Assembly (NCBI RefSeq): GCF_014170305.1
Contig: NZ_LZZT01000015.1
Coordinates: 1 to 64,000 of the forward strand
Source of the DNA: Achromobacter sp. UMC71
Lineage (GTDB): Bacteria > Pseudomonadota > Gammaproteobacteria > Burkholderiales > Burkholderiaceae_B
Direction of reading: 5' to 3'
Length of the DNA stretch: 64,000 bases
Shown: positions 35,780-44,991 of the stretch, in pieces
Position numbering within the stretch: the stretch's first letter is position 1
Layout: every line of letters starts with the position of its first letter
Translations under genes and position numbers: made by a program
The notes under the pieces: model-generated
The model's input: only the letters and a program-made list of their open reading frames with translations
Database searches by the model: none
What the model was told of the DNA's origin: nothing

Positions 35780-38197
35780 TCAAGCACGCTGTCGCGCGCC
35801 GTGGGCACTGATCAAAGCGTCTTTGATACGTGCCAGGCAATCGGCCACCCGGGCTTCGTCCAGTGTGACCTCAGTGTCCTGTAGCCAGAAACGGAACGCA
35901 AGGCTTTTTTCGGCCACGGGCTGGTCGCCCTGGGCCTTCTCGCGCCATACGTCGAACACGCGCGCGTCCTGCACCACCGCCAGCTGGGGATCGGCCTTGA
36001 CCGCGGCGGCCACGGTGTCCAGCATGGACTGCGCGGTCACGGGCGCGTCGACCCACAGGGCCAGGTCGCGCACCACCACGGGCTGGCGCGACAGTTCGCG
36101 CACCTGCGGCAGTTCGCCTTCCGACAGCGCGGCCACGTCGACTTCAAACACGACCGGCGCATGCGCCAGGTCGGCTTGCTGCGCCAGGCGCGGGTGCAGT
36201 TCACCGATCCAACCGACCTGCTTGCCGTCCAGTTCGATGCGGGCGCTGCGGCCCGGATGCAGCGCGGGATAGGCGGCGGCCTCAAAACGCAGACGGGCGC
36301 CGCGGGCGCCGAACAGCGCCTCGACATCCATCTTCACGTCGTAGAAATCCACGTGTCGCGCGGGCGCGCCCCACTGCTCTTCCACCGCCGGGCCCCACGC
36401 CGCGCCGGCCAGTTTCATGGGCTGGCGCACGCCGGCCACGGCCAGCGGGCCGTCCTGGGCCGAGTCGTCACGCGCGAACACGCGACCCAGTTCAAACAGG
36501 CGCACGCGTGTCTGCTTGCGGTTGGCGTTGTGGCGGATATTGGCGACCAGGCCCGCGATCAGGCTGGAACGCATCACCGACAGATGGCTGGCAATGGGAT
36601 TGACCAACTTGACCGGCGTCTCGTTGCCAGCGTAGTCGCGTTCCCAATCGGCTTCGACGAAGCTGTAGTTCACGACTTCCTGGTAGTCCTGCGCGGCGGT
36701 CAGGCGGCGCAGCGCATGCGCGCCGCGGCGCACTTCGGGCTGCGAGAACATCTTGGCGCGCGCCATCGGCGGCACGGCGGGAATGTTCTCGAAACCGTAG
36801 ATGCGAGCCACTTCCTCGATCAGGTCTTCTTCGATTTCCAGGTCGAAACGGTACGACGGCGGCGTGACGATGAAGTCGTCGCCCTGCACCGTGAATTCCA
36901 GGCCCAGGCTGTTGAAGATCTTGCCCACGTCGGCTTGCGTGACGGGCACGCCCAGCACACGATGGCAACGCGCCAGGCGCATGCGCACCGGCTCGCGCTT
37001 GGGCAGGTTGACGATCTGGTCGTCCAGCGGACCGGCCTGGCCGCCGCAGATGTCGACGATCAGGCGAGTGATGAATTCGATGTGCTGCGGGATCGTGGCG
37101 AAGTCCACGCCACGCTCGCCGCGGTGACTGGCTTCCGAGCTGAACTTGTAGCGGCGCGCGCGGCCGGCCAGCGACTGCGGCCACCAGAACGCGGCTTCCA
37201 GGTAGATGTTGGTCGTGTCCAGCGTGACCGACGTCGCTTCACCGCCCATGATGCCGGCCAGGCTTTCCACCTGGTCGCCGGCCACCACCACGCCAACCTT
37301 CGGGTCCAGCGTGACGGTCTGGCCGTTCAGCAGCTCAAGGGTCTCGCCTTCGCGGGCCCAGCGCACCGACAGGTCGCCGTGGATCTTGTCCAGGTCGAAC
37401 ACGTGCGAGGGGCGGCCCAATTCCAACATCACGTAGTTGGAGATGTCCACCAGCGCCGAGACCGAACGTTGGCCGGCGCGCTCCAGGCGCGTCTTCATCC
37501 AGTCGGGCGTGGCCGCGCGCGCGTTGACGCCGCGGATCACGCGGCCGCCGAAACGACCGCACAGATCGGGGGCTTCCACCTTGACGGGCAGCACTTCGTC
37601 CAGCGTCACGGGTACGGCCTTGGCCGTGGGCACCGACAGCGGCGCGCCTGTCAGGGCGGCGACTTCGCGGGCCACGCCCAGGATCGACAGGCAGTCGGCG
37701 CGGTTGGGCGTCATCTTCAGCGTGAAGAGCGTGTCGTCCAGATCCAGCGCTTCGCGGATCGATAGTCCGGGGGTCAGGTCGGCGGACAGCTCCAGCAGGC
37801 CGCCGTGGTCTTGCGACAGGCCCAGTTCGCGCGCCGAACACAGCATGCCCGACGATTGCACGCCGCGCATCTTGGCCACGCCGATCTTCATACCGCCGGG
37901 CAGCTCAGCGCCCACGCGGGCCAGCGGCACCTTCAGGCCGGCGGCCGCGTTGGGCGCGCCGCACACGATCTGCAGCAGCGTGCCGGAGCCGTCGTCCACT
38001 TGGCAGACGCGCAGCTTGTCGGCATCGGGGTGCGGGGCGATCTCGACGATGTGCGCCACCACGACGCCCGAGAACGCGGGCGCGGCCGGCACGGTGTCTT
38101 CGACTTCCAGGCCGGCCATGGTGAGCCGGTGCGCGAGTTCGTCGGTTGTGATACTGGGATTGACCAGCGTACGCAGCCAGGATTCGGGAAATTGCAT
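35780..38197 (-). CDS. pheT: phenylalanyl-tRNA synthetase beta subunit
   Basis: An 805-residue subunit of the alpha2-beta2 enzyme that charges tRNA-Phe. The N-terminal tRNA-binding/OB domain ([18 protein letters not shown]), B3/B4 editing region, B5 domain and C-terminal ferredoxin-like anticodon-binding domain ([15 protein letters not shown] region) are all present. Full length. It starts 13 nt after the pheS stop. Confidence 0.97.
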   Translation of the reverse strand: MQFPESWLRTLVNPSITTDELAHRLTMAGLEVEDTVPAAPAFSGVVVAHIVEIAPHPDADKLRVCQVDDGSGTLLQIVCGAPNAAAGLKVPLARVGAELPGGMKIGVAKMRGVQSSGMLCSARELGLSQDHGGLLELSADLTPGLSIREALDLDDTLFTLKMTPNRADCLSILGVAREVAALTGAPLSVPTAKAVPVTLDEVLPVKVEAPDLCGRFGGRVIRGVNARAATPDWMKTRLERAGQRSVSALVDISNYVMLELGRPSHVFDLDKIHGDLSVRWAREGETLELLNGQTVTLDPKVGVVVAGDQVESLAGIMGGEATSVTLDTTNIYLEAAFWWPQSLAGRARRYKFSSEASHRGERGVDFATIPQHIEFITRLIVDICGGQAGPLDDQIVNLPKREPVRMRLARCHRVLGVPVTQADVGKIFNSLGLEFTVQGDDFIVTPPSYRFDLEIEEDLIEEVARIYGFENIPAVPPMARAKMFSQPEVRRGAHALRRLTAAQDYQEVVNYSFVEADWERDYAGNETPVKLVNPIASHLSVMRSSLIAGLVANIRHNANRKQTRVRLFELGRVFARDDSAQDGPLAVAGVRQPMKLAGAAWGPAVEEQWGAPARHVDFYDVKMDVEALFGARGARLRFEAAAYPALHPGRSARIELDGKQVGWIGELHPRLAQQADLAHAPVVFEVDVAALSEGELPQVRELSRQPVVVRDLALWVDAPVTAQSMLDTVAAAVKADPQLAVVQDARVFDVWREKAQGDQPVAEKSLAFRFWLQDTEVTLDEARVADCLARIKDALISAHGARQRA

Positions 38198-38210
38198 GAT
38201 CAGCCGTCTG

Positions 38211-39233
38211 TTATTCGTTGAACTGGCGCAGGAAGCGCAAATCGCCTTCGTAGAACTGGCGCAGGTCGTTGACGCCGTAGCGCAGCATCGTCAGGCGCTC
38301 GAGTCCGGAACCGAACGCAAAGCCGATGTAGCGCTCGGGATCCAGGCCGAAATTGCGCACCACTTGCGGGTGCACCTGGCCCGAACCGGAGATCTCCAGC
38401 CAGCGGCCGCGATTGGGGCCCGACGTGAACATCATGTCGATTTCGGCGGACGGTTCGGTGAACGGGAAGAACGACGGGCGAAAACGCACGACGAGGTCGT
38501 CGCTTTCAAAGAAGCAACGCAGGAAATCGGTGTACACGCCCTTCAGGTCGGCAAAGGAAATGTCCTCGGCGATCCAGAGCCCTTCCACCTGGTGGAACAT
38601 GGGCGAGTGCGTGGCGTCGCTGTCGACGCGATAGGTGCGCCCCGGCGCGATGACCTTGATGGGCGGCTTGTGCATGCGGGCGTAACGCACCTGCATGGGG
38701 CTGGTGTGCGTGCGCAGCAGCAGCGGCAGGCCGTCAGCGTCTTTCATGTCGACGTAGAACGTGTCCTGCATCGAACGCGCCGGATGGTCCAGCGGGTTGT
38801 TCAGCGCGGTGAAATTGGTCCAGTCGTTTTCCACTTCGGGGCCGTCGGCCACATCGAAGCCTATGGAGCGGAAGATCTCTTCGACGCGTTCCCAGGTCCG
38901 GATCACCGGATGGATGCCGCCCGGCGCGCGGCCGCGGCCCGGGAGCGATACGTCAATGGTTTCGGAGGCCAGGCGGGCGTCCAGCTCGGCCTGTGCCAAC
39001 GCGGCGCGGCGCAAGTTCAGGAGCTCTTCGACCTTCTGCTTGGCCTGATTGATCCGGGCGCCCATGTCGCGCTTCTGCTCGGGATCGAGCTTGCCCAAGC
39101 CCTTGAGCAGGACCGTCAACTCGCCGTCCTTGCCCAGGAAGCGGGCCTTTGCATTTTCGAGCGCGGCGGCGTCCGTGGCCGCGGCGAACCGTTCTTGCGC
39201 CTGGGAAACCAGGTCGTCAACCGATTGAGTCAT
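38211..39233 (-). CDS. pheS: phenylalanyl-tRNA synthetase alpha subunit
   Basis: A 340-residue class II aminoacyl-tRNA synthetase subunit. It has an N-terminal coiled coil, then motif 1 ([14 protein letters not shown]), motif 2 ([20 protein letters not shown]) and motif 3 ([17 protein letters not shown]). It is separated from rplT by a hairpin at 39255-39279 that could act as terminator or attenuator. Confidence 0.97.
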   Translation of the reverse strand: MTQSVDDLVSQAQERFAAATDAAALENAKARFLGKDGELTVLLKGLGKLDPEQKRDMGARINQAKQKVEELLNLRRAALAQAELDARLASETIDVSLPGRGRAPGGIHPVIRTWERVEEIFRSIGFDVADGPEVENDWTNFTALNNPLDHPARSMQDTFYVDMKDADGLPLLLRTHTSPMQVRYARMHKPPIKVIAPGRTYRVDSDATHSPMFHQVEGLWIAEDISFADLKGVYTDFLRCFFESDDLVVRFRPSFFPFTEPSAEIDMMFTSGPNRGRWLEISGSGQVHPQVVRNFGLDPERYIGFAFGSGLERLTMLRYGVNDLRQFYEGDLRFLRQFNE

Positions 39234-39254
39234 GAAATCCAGCCTTCAAAACGC

Positions 39255-39279
39255 AAACGGGGCTATTACAGCCCCGTTT
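39255..39279 (-). terminator. hairpin between rplT and pheS
   Basis: A 10-bp stem (AAACGGGGCT / AGCCCCGTTT) with a 5-nt loop is followed on the minus strand by GCGTTTTG. E. coli has a Phe-codon attenuator at this position. I found no Phe-rich leader ORF here, so a partial terminator is the simpler reading. Confidence 0.7.
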
Positions 39280-39310
39280 GCAGCGATGCGCGATGAGTTA
39301 AAGCGCGCGA

Positions 39311-39670
39311 TCAGGCAGCCAAGGCAGCCTTGGCTTGCTGCACGATGGCGGCAAAGCCGGCCTTGTCGCGCACGGCCAGATCGGCCAGGACCTTACGGTC
39401 GAGTTCGATCGCAGCCTTCTTCAGGCCAGCGATGAACACGCTGTAGCTGACGCCGTGTTCGCGGACGGCGGCGTTGATACGCGTGATCCACAGGGCACGG
39501 AACGTGCGCTTCTTGTTACGACGGTCGCGGTAGGCGTATTGGCCAGCGCGCATGACGGCTTGCTTGGCAATACGGAACACATTACCGCGGCGGCCACGGT
39601 AACCCTTGGCGGCGGCAATGACTTTCTTGTGACGTGCGCGGGCAGTTACGCCGCGTTTGACGCGAGGCAT
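39311..39670 (-). CDS. rplT: 50S ribosomal protein L20
   Basis: A 119-residue basic ribosomal protein with the characteristic start [18 protein letters not shown] and the stretch RKRTF-like [16 protein letters not shown]. It binds 23S rRNA and, in E. coli, represses its own operon. AAGGGAG precedes the ATG. It follows rpmI by 17 bp. Confidence 0.98.
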   Translation of the reverse strand: MPRVKRGVTARARHKKVIAAAKGYRGRRGNVFRIAKQAVMRAGQYAYRDRRNKKRTFRALWITRINAAVREHGVSYSVFIAGLKKAAIELDRKVLADLAVRDKAGFAAIVQQAKAALAA

Positions 39671-39687
39671 AGTAGATCTCCCTTAGA

Positions 39688-39885
39688 TCAAGCGAAAGGC
39701 ATCATGGCCTTGACGGAGGCCACGTTGGATTCATGGACCGCTGCCGAACCGCGCAGCTGGCGCTTGGCCTTGGTGGTCTTCTTGGTCAGAATGTGGCGCT
39801 TGAACGCCTGACCACGCTTGATGGATCCGCTGCCGCGAACCTGAAAGCGCTTTGCGGCGCTTTTCTTGGTTTTCATCTTGGGCAT
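39688..39885 (-). CDS. rpmI: 50S ribosomal protein L35
   Basis: A 65-residue basic ribosomal protein ([20 protein letters not shown]), full length, with AGGGAA before the ATG. infC normally lies directly upstream; here it is about 8.9 kb away, so rpmI-rplT must have a promoter in the 393-bp region upstream. Confidence 0.98.
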   Translation of the reverse strand: MPKMKTKKSAAKRFQVRGSGSIKRGQAFKRHILTKKTTKAKRQLRGSAAVHESNVASVKAMMPFA

Positions 39886-40278
39886 GATGATTCCCTAAAC
39901 TAAAACTCATTGTTGATTTACATGACGCGAGGTGCTTGACGCAAGGCGGTTGGCGGTCTGTCCGCACCCGGCAACTCTGCTGGGCGAAACACGCTACCTA
40001 CACCATTGCGGCAAAACTTTTGAACCTGTTGCCACTTCTGGGGGGTACTGCTGGGGTACTGCTGGGGTACTGCACACTGCTGGGTACCACACACTTCTGG
40101 GGTACTGCACTTTCCCCTTCCCCAGGGCAAAAAAGTAGCCTGGATCCGGGAAAGCCTTTGATTATATGGTGATTTCCCAGGTTTTGTCGAGCCAGATGAC
40201 GTATTGGCGCGGTGTACGGGCGGATTCAGGGGGACGGAACGCGCCAGCAGGCGAGCCGGGGAACGCGGGAGCCGGCCA
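39886..40278. other. 393-bp gene-free region upstream of rpmI
   Basis: No gene is supported. This region lies between the comM stop and the rpmI start, where infC would be expected. It carries the GGGTAC repeats at 40042-40110 and AT-rich sequence near 40155-40170 (TTGATTATATGG). It must hold the rpmI promoter. Confidence 0.6.
40042..40110. repeat. short tandem repeat with GGGTAC core upstream of rpmI
   Basis: GGGTAC occurs five times, at 40043, 40054, 40065, 40082 and 40100. The first three are exactly 11 bp apart (unit CTGGGGTACTG); the last two are spaced 17 and 18 bp. Confidence 0.85.
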
Positions 40279-41805
40279 TCATACCCCCTGCCGCCGGTAC
40301 TGCACCGCCTGGGCCACGTGGCTTGCACCCAGGGTGTCCTGCCCGTCCAGGTCGGCAATGGTCCTGGCCACGCGCAAGGCGCGATGCATGGCCCGCCCCG
40401 AGCCTGCCAGCCGCCGCATGGCTTGCAGCAGCAGGTCGCGGGCCTCATTGTCCATCGGGCAATGGCGCTCCAGCTCAGGTCCGGCGAGCCCCGCGTTGGC
40501 TTTGCCCTGCCGCGCGTGCTGGCGCTCGCGGCACCGGGCCACGCGCGCCCTGACCGGCTCGGACGGCTCGCCCGGTGGCCCCTGCAGGCATTCCAGGTCG
40601 GAAGGCGGCAACGCCACGTGCAGGTCGATCCGGTCCAGCAGCGGGCCGGATATCTTGCCCGCATAGCGCGCCACCTGGTCGGGCGTGCAGGCGCAGGCCC
40701 GCTGCGGATGGCCGCGCCAGCCGCAAGGACAGGGGTTCATGGCGGCCACCAGCTGAAACCGCGCCGGGAACTGGGCGGTGTGCAGGGCCCGGGCGATGAC
40801 CACCCTGCCCGTCTCCAGGGGTTCGCGCAGCGCCTCGAGCGTGCGCCGACTGAATTCGGGCAGCTCGTCCAGGAACAGCACGCCATGATGCGCCAGGCTG
40901 ATCTCGCCGGGACGCGGCCGGCCGCCGCCGCCCACCAGGGCCACGGCGGACGCCGAATGATGCGGCGCCCGGAACGGCGGCGTGCCCATGCGCACGTCGG
41001 GCACGCCCGCCAGCGCGGCGATGGCCGCCGCCTCCAGCGCCTGGCGGCGCGCCAGCGGAGGCAGCAGGCCGGGCAGGCGCGCGGCCAACATGCTCTTGCC
41101 TGCCCCGGGCGGCCCGATCATCAGCAGGCTGTGCCCGCCCGCGGCTGCCACCTCCAGCGCCCGCCGGGCGCCCGCCTGCCCCCGCAAGTCCGATAGACAA
41201 GGCACGGGCGGTGCGTCCGGCCACGCAAGCGGAATCGCGTCAGGCAATCGGCAATGCCCGGCCACATGGGCTGCCACGTCGGCCAGGCTGCGCGCCGACA
41301 GCACGCGCAGGCCCTCGACCCAGGCCGCCTGCTCGGCGCTACCCGCCGGCAGGATCAGGGTTGCGCCGGGCGACTCGCGCGCCACACTCAGGGCAATGAC
41401 CAGGGCCGCCGCCACCGGCACCAACGCGCCGGTCAAGGACAGCTCGCCCGCCAGCACCAGACCGGCCAGCAAGGGATCAGTCGAGGCCCCTGCCGCGCCG
41501 TCGGCAGCCGGGGCGGCGAGCTGTCCCGTGGCCAGCAACAGGCCCAAGGCGATGGGCAGGTCAAAGCGGCCCGATTCCTTGGGCAGATCGGCGGGCGAAA
41601 GATTGACGGTGATGCGGCCCGGCGGGAAATTGAAGCCGCTGTTGATGATGGCGGCGCGCACGCGTTCGCGGCTTTCGCGCACTTCGGTGTCGGGCAGGCC
41701 AACCACATTGAAGCTGGGCAGGCCCGGCCCCAGATGCGTCTCGACCCGCACCGCATGGGCATGCAGGCCGCTGAGGGTACGGCTGGCAATAACGGCTAGG
41801 GTCAA
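40279..41805 (-). CDS. comM: ComM/YifB-family magnesium-chelatase-like ATPase
   Basis: A 508-residue AAA+ protein. An N-terminal Lon-protease-like domain (NLSPADLPKESGRFDLPIAL) precedes the AAA+ module (Walker A GPPGAGKSMLA; Walker B GVLFLDELPEF). Zinc-binding cysteines (NPCPCGWRGHPQRACAC) and a C-terminal chelatase-like domain follow. ComM is a hexameric helicase that promotes branch migration during natural transformation. It is transcribed alone on the minus strand; ubiK lies upstream in the same direction but ends in a strong terminator. Confidence 0.95.
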   Translation of the reverse strand: MTLAVIASRTLSGLHAHAVRVETHLGPGLPSFNVVGLPDTEVRESRERVRAAIINSGFNFPPGRITVNLSPADLPKESGRFDLPIALGLLLATGQLAAPAADGAAGASTDPLLAGLVLAGELSLTGALVPVAAALVIALSVARESPGATLILPAGSAEQAAWVEGLRVLSARSLADVAAHVAGHCRLPDAIPLAWPDAPPVPCLSDLRGQAGARRALEVAAAGGHSLLMIGPPGAGKSMLAARLPGLLPPLARRQALEAAAIAALAGVPDVRMGTPPFRAPHHSASAVALVGGGGRPRPGEISLAHHGVLFLDELPEFSRRTLEALREPLETGRVVIARALHTAQFPARFQLVAAMNPCPCGWRGHPQRACACTPDQVARYAGKISGPLLDRIDLHVALPPSDLECLQGPPGEPSEPVRARVARCRERQHARQGKANAGLAGPELERHCPMDNEARDLLLQAMRRLAGSGRAMHRALRVARTIADLDGQDTLGASHVAQAVQYRRQGV

Positions 41806-41840
41806 GGCGGTCTCCGATGGCGATCAAAGACCAGTATGCC

Positions 41841-41870
41841 CAAAAGAAAAACGGCCGCTAAAGCGGCCGT
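41841..41870 (-). terminator. intrinsic terminator of ubiK
   Basis: On the minus strand a 9-bp stem (ACGGCCGCT / AGCGGCCGT, 41851-41870) is followed by TTTTTCTTTT. It lies 20 bp after the ubiK stop and just before the comM start. Confidence 0.88.
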
Positions 41871-41889
41871 GGCAAAAAGGTCCCGCGGA

Positions 41890-42141
41890 TTATTTGTCCA
41901 GCGCGGACAGGCGGGTTTCCAGCTGTTCGACCGTTGCGGCCAGCTGATCCACGCGGGCCCGGGTGCGCGCCAGCAAATCGGCCTGCACGTCGAATTCCTC
42001 GCGGGTGACCAGATCCAGCTTCGAAAACGCCTGCGTCATCATGGCGCGCACGTTGCGTTCGACATCGGCGGCAGGGCTGCGGGCGATCAGGTCGGAAATG
42101 TTCTTCTGGATGTCTTCCATCCACTGGGTGCGATTGTTCAT
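41890..42141 (-). CDS. ubiK: ubiquinone biosynthesis accessory factor (BMFP family)
   Basis: An 83-residue protein that is nearly all coiled coil: MNNRTQWMEDIQKNISDLIA at the N-terminus and LARTRARVDQLAATVEQLE in the trimerising C-terminal helix. UbiK (YqiC) helps the Ubi complex make ubiquinone at the membrane. Position next to comM is common in betaproteobacteria. The ATG at 42141 fits the family length exactly; a longer frame upstream is not supported. Confidence 0.9.
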   Translation of the reverse strand: MNNRTQWMEDIQKNISDLIARSPAADVERNVRAMMTQAFSKLDLVTREEFDVQADLLARTRARVDQLAATVEQLETRLSALDK

Positions 42142-42290
42142 AGCGGCCTCACGGTGTTCTTGGTCCCTCAAGTGTAGTGCTTTCCCGGAACCCGCCGCAG
42201 GCAAAAAAAGGGCGGGCCGCATGCGGTGACCGCCCATCAAAGCACAGGAGAAAACCGGGCCGCCTTGGGAGCAGCCCCCTACCAACATCG

Positions 42291-42701
42291 TTACGGGCAG
42301 CCCATCTGGGTCGCCGATTGCGCAAACATGTCCGAGGATTGCTTGCAGGTGGCCGCCAATTGCGTCTTGTCGCTGATCGTCGCCCACTGAGTCCGGGCAG
42401 CGTCGAGCTGCTGTTTGAAGCTGGCGGCGGCCGGATTGGACGCGCCCAGCTTGTCCATGCACGCGCTGACCTTGGTCAGGTAGGCGTCGCATTCGGCGGG
42501 CAGGCCCGCGGTGGGCGTCGGCGTCGCGGCAGCGGGCGGGGTGGTCGCGGCGGGCGGCGTGCCCGGCGTGGTCGCGGCCGGAGCCGGAGTGCTCGAAGCG
42601 GCGGGCGGCGACTTTTCGTCGGACTTGTTGCAGCCGGCCAGCACGGCCAGCGCGGCAGTCAGCGCCAGCACGCCAAGGGTCTTGCGTTGGATCGTCATCA
42701 T
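42291..42701 (-). CDS. lipoprotein with C-terminal Cys-rich domain (possibly DUF5339)
   Basis: A 136-residue secreted protein. The signal ends in lipobox VLAGC (Cys near residue 24). A Pro/Ala/Thr-rich linker (residues 30-68) follows, and a helical domain has four spaced cysteines (AECDAYLTKVSACMDKL, AATCKQSSD, QMGCP). AGGAAAGAGG precedes tandem ATGs at 42701/42698. I believe this pattern matches DUF5339, whose function is unknown. Confidence 0.75.
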   Translation of the reverse strand: MMTIQRKTLGVLALTAALAVLAGCNKSDEKSPPAASSTPAPAATTPGTPPAATTPPAAATPTPTAGLPAECDAYLTKVSACMDKLGASNPAAASFKQQLDAARTQWATISDKTQLAATCKQSSDMFAQSATQMGCP

Positions 42702-43085
42702 TCCTCTTTCCTTTCTTGCTTTTTGTATGTCAGAGAGCCGCAACGCCGGAACCCCTTGCCGCGGCCCGATCAGGCCCATGCAGCGCATGAGCTGGACTCG
42801 ATTCTTCTTCACCAAACCTTTGGCAACAAGCTTATGCGTGTAAACCCTCGTATCACGCCCCGCCCCCTATTTGTGCCCTCTTGCAATTCGCTTTCAGCCG
42901 ACTGAAAAATCGATCCAACCCCTGCGAAGCCCGGCCCGCAAGGGTTGGCGGCCGGTCAGCCCGCGCGGGGCCTGGTCTTCGCCAATGCGTGCAAGCACGA
43001 CAAAGCGCTACGAGGTCGGCAGCAACTGGCAACAAATAGCGGCAGCGGAACATATTCCGTTGCATTCCTCACCATGACCGCGCCA

Positions 43086-43135
43086 TGCACCGAATTGAGG
43101 CTGACCTATGGTGCATGCCGCACTATATTGGTGCA
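43086..43135 (+). promoter_or_regulatory. two NtrC-type enhancer sites upstream of glnK
   Basis: GCACTATATTGGTGCA at 43120-43135 is close to the NtrC consensus dyad. A second, half-conserved site (TGCACCGAATTGAGGC) starts at 43086, about three helical turns away. Both lie upstream of the sigma-54 promoter at 43188, the standard arrangement for nitrogen-regulated glnK-amtB operons. Confidence 0.75.
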
Positions 43136-43187
43136 TCCAGGCACAACAAACGCGCCTGCCCTGCCGACTTACGGGTGCCGTTCCCCA

Positions 43188-43203
43188 TGGCATGGAATTT
43201 GCT
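43188..43203 (+). promoter_or_regulatory. sigma-54 promoter of glnK-amtB
   Basis: TGGCAT-N5-TTGCT keeps the invariant GG and GC pairs at -24/-12 with correct spacing. The start of transcription would be near 43215, about 30 nt before glnK. Confidence 0.8.
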
Positions 43204-43210
43204 TGAATGA

Positions 43211-43582
<372 letters not shown>

Positions 43583-43613
43583 ATAAATAAGAAAGACTCA
43601 TTGGAGCCTGAAA

Positions 43614-44852
43614 ATGGATAAAGCAGATATCTCCTGGTTGCTCGTCTCTACCCTCCTCGTATTGATGATGGCCGTACCCGGTCTGGCGATGTTCTATGGC
43701 GGCCTGGTACGCAGCAAGAATGTGCTGTCGGTGCTGCTGCAAGTGTTGTGCACGTTCGTGCTGGGCCTGGTCCTCTGGTTCATCTACGGTTATTCGCTTG
43801 CCTTCACGGAAGGCAATGCATTCTTCGGCGGCCTCTCCCGCGCCTTCTTCTCCGGCATGTTCACCCCGGCCGATGGCAAGTACGCCATGTCGAACACCCT
43901 GACCGAACTGCTGTTCGCCTCGTTCCAGGCCACGTTCGCCGGCATCACCTGCGCGCTGATCGTCGGCAGCTTCGCCGAACGCGCCCGCTTCTCGGCGGTG
44001 CTGGTGTTCACGGTGATCTGGTTCACGTTCGCCTACATTCCCATCGCCCACATGGTGTGGTTCGCCTCCGAAACGGCGCCGGGCCTGCTCAACGCCAAGG
44101 GCGCGCTGGACTTCGCCGGCGGCACCGTGGTGCATATCAACGCCGGCGTGGCCGGCCTGGTGGGCGCCTATGTCGTGGGCAAGCGCGTCGGCTATGGCCG
44201 TGAAGCCATGCAACCGCACAACCTGCCGATGACTTTCGTGGGCGCCGCCCTGCTGTGGGTGGGCTGGTTCGGCTTCAACGCCGGCTCGGCGCTGGCCGCC
44301 AACGAAAACGCCACGCTGGCCTTCTTCAACACCATGATCGCCACCGCGGGCGCCGTGCTGGCCTGGCTGTTCACGGAATGGGCCATCAAGGGCAAGCCGT
44401 CCATGCTGGGCGCTGCCTCCGGCGCCATCGCCGGCCTGGTGGGCATCACTCCCGCGGCCGGCCTGGTCGGCCCGGTGGGCGCGCTGATCATCGGCGTGAT
44501 CGCCGGCATCGTCTGCGTCTGGGGTGTCAACGGCCTGAAGCGCCTGTTGCGCGCCGATGACGCGCTGGATGTGTTCGGCGTGCACGGCGTGGGCGGCATT
44601 GTGGGCGCCTTGCTCACGGGGGTGTTCAATGCCCAGGTCCTGGGCGGCCCCGGCCTGGCCGAACCCGGCATGATCCTGGGCCAGCTCTGGGTCCAGCTGG
44701 AAGGCGTGCTGATCACCATCGTCTGGTCCGGCGTGGTTGCCTGGATCGCCTACAAGATCGCCAACGCCCTGTGCGGCCTGCGTGTGCCGGAAGACCAGGA
44801 ACGCGAAGGCCTGGACGTGACGAGCCACGGCGAATCGGCCTACCACAGCTGA
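43614..44852 (+). CDS. amtB: ammonium transporter
   Basis: A 412-residue trimeric inner-membrane channel with eleven helices. The twin pore histidines are in GTVVHINAGVAGL and GVHGVGGIVG. It lacks a cleavable signal (MDKADISWLLVS), unlike E. coli AmtB. Co-transcribed with glnK 31 bp upstream under the sigma-54/NtrC region. Confidence 0.97.
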   Translation: MDKADISWLLVSTLLVLMMAVPGLAMFYGGLVRSKNVLSVLLQVLCTFVLGLVLWFIYGYSLAFTEGNAFFGGLSRAFFSGMFTPADGKYAMSNTLTELLFASFQATFAGITCALIVGSFAERARFSAVLVFTVIWFTFAYIPIAHMVWFASETAPGLLNAKGALDFAGGTVVHINAGVAGLVGAYVVGKRVGYGREAMQPHNLPMTFVGAALLWVGWFGFNAGSALAANENATLAFFNTMIATAGAVLAWLFTEWAIKGKPSMLGAASGAIAGLVGITPAAGLVGPVGALIIGVIAGIVCVWGVNGLKRLLRADDALDVFGVHGVGGIVGALLTGVFNAQVLGGPGLAEPGMILGQLWVQLEGVLITIVWSGVVAWIAYKIANALCGLRVPEDQEREGLDVTSHGESAYHS

Positions 44853-44895
44853 TCCCCGCCCTGCCCGCCCGCGCCACCGTGCCGGGCGGCGTCCC

Positions 44896-44919
44896 AAGCC
44901 CCCTTCAAGGGGGCTTTTT
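44896..44919 (+). terminator. intrinsic terminator of glnK-amtB
   Basis: AAGCCCCCTT and AAGGGGGCTT form a stem followed directly by T5, 43 bp after the amtB stop. Confidence 0.88.
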
Positions 44920-44926
44920 CATGGCG

Positions 44927-44953
44927 AAAAAAAACCCGGCGCAACGCGCCGGG
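44927..44953 (-). terminator. intrinsic terminator of the gshB-PTS operon
   Basis: On the minus strand the stem CCCGGCGC / GCGCCGGG (44935-44953) is followed by T8. It lies 38 bp past the ptsI stop and faces the amtB terminator. Confidence 0.88.
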
Positions 44954-44991
44954 GCATTTGGCTTGCCGGGCAAAGCCCCGGGGCAGCCGGG

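Noticed and set aside
39234-39310. A Phe-codon leader peptide for pheST as in E. coli
   Set aside because: The hairpin is present, but the rplT-pheS gap holds no start codon followed by Phe codons.
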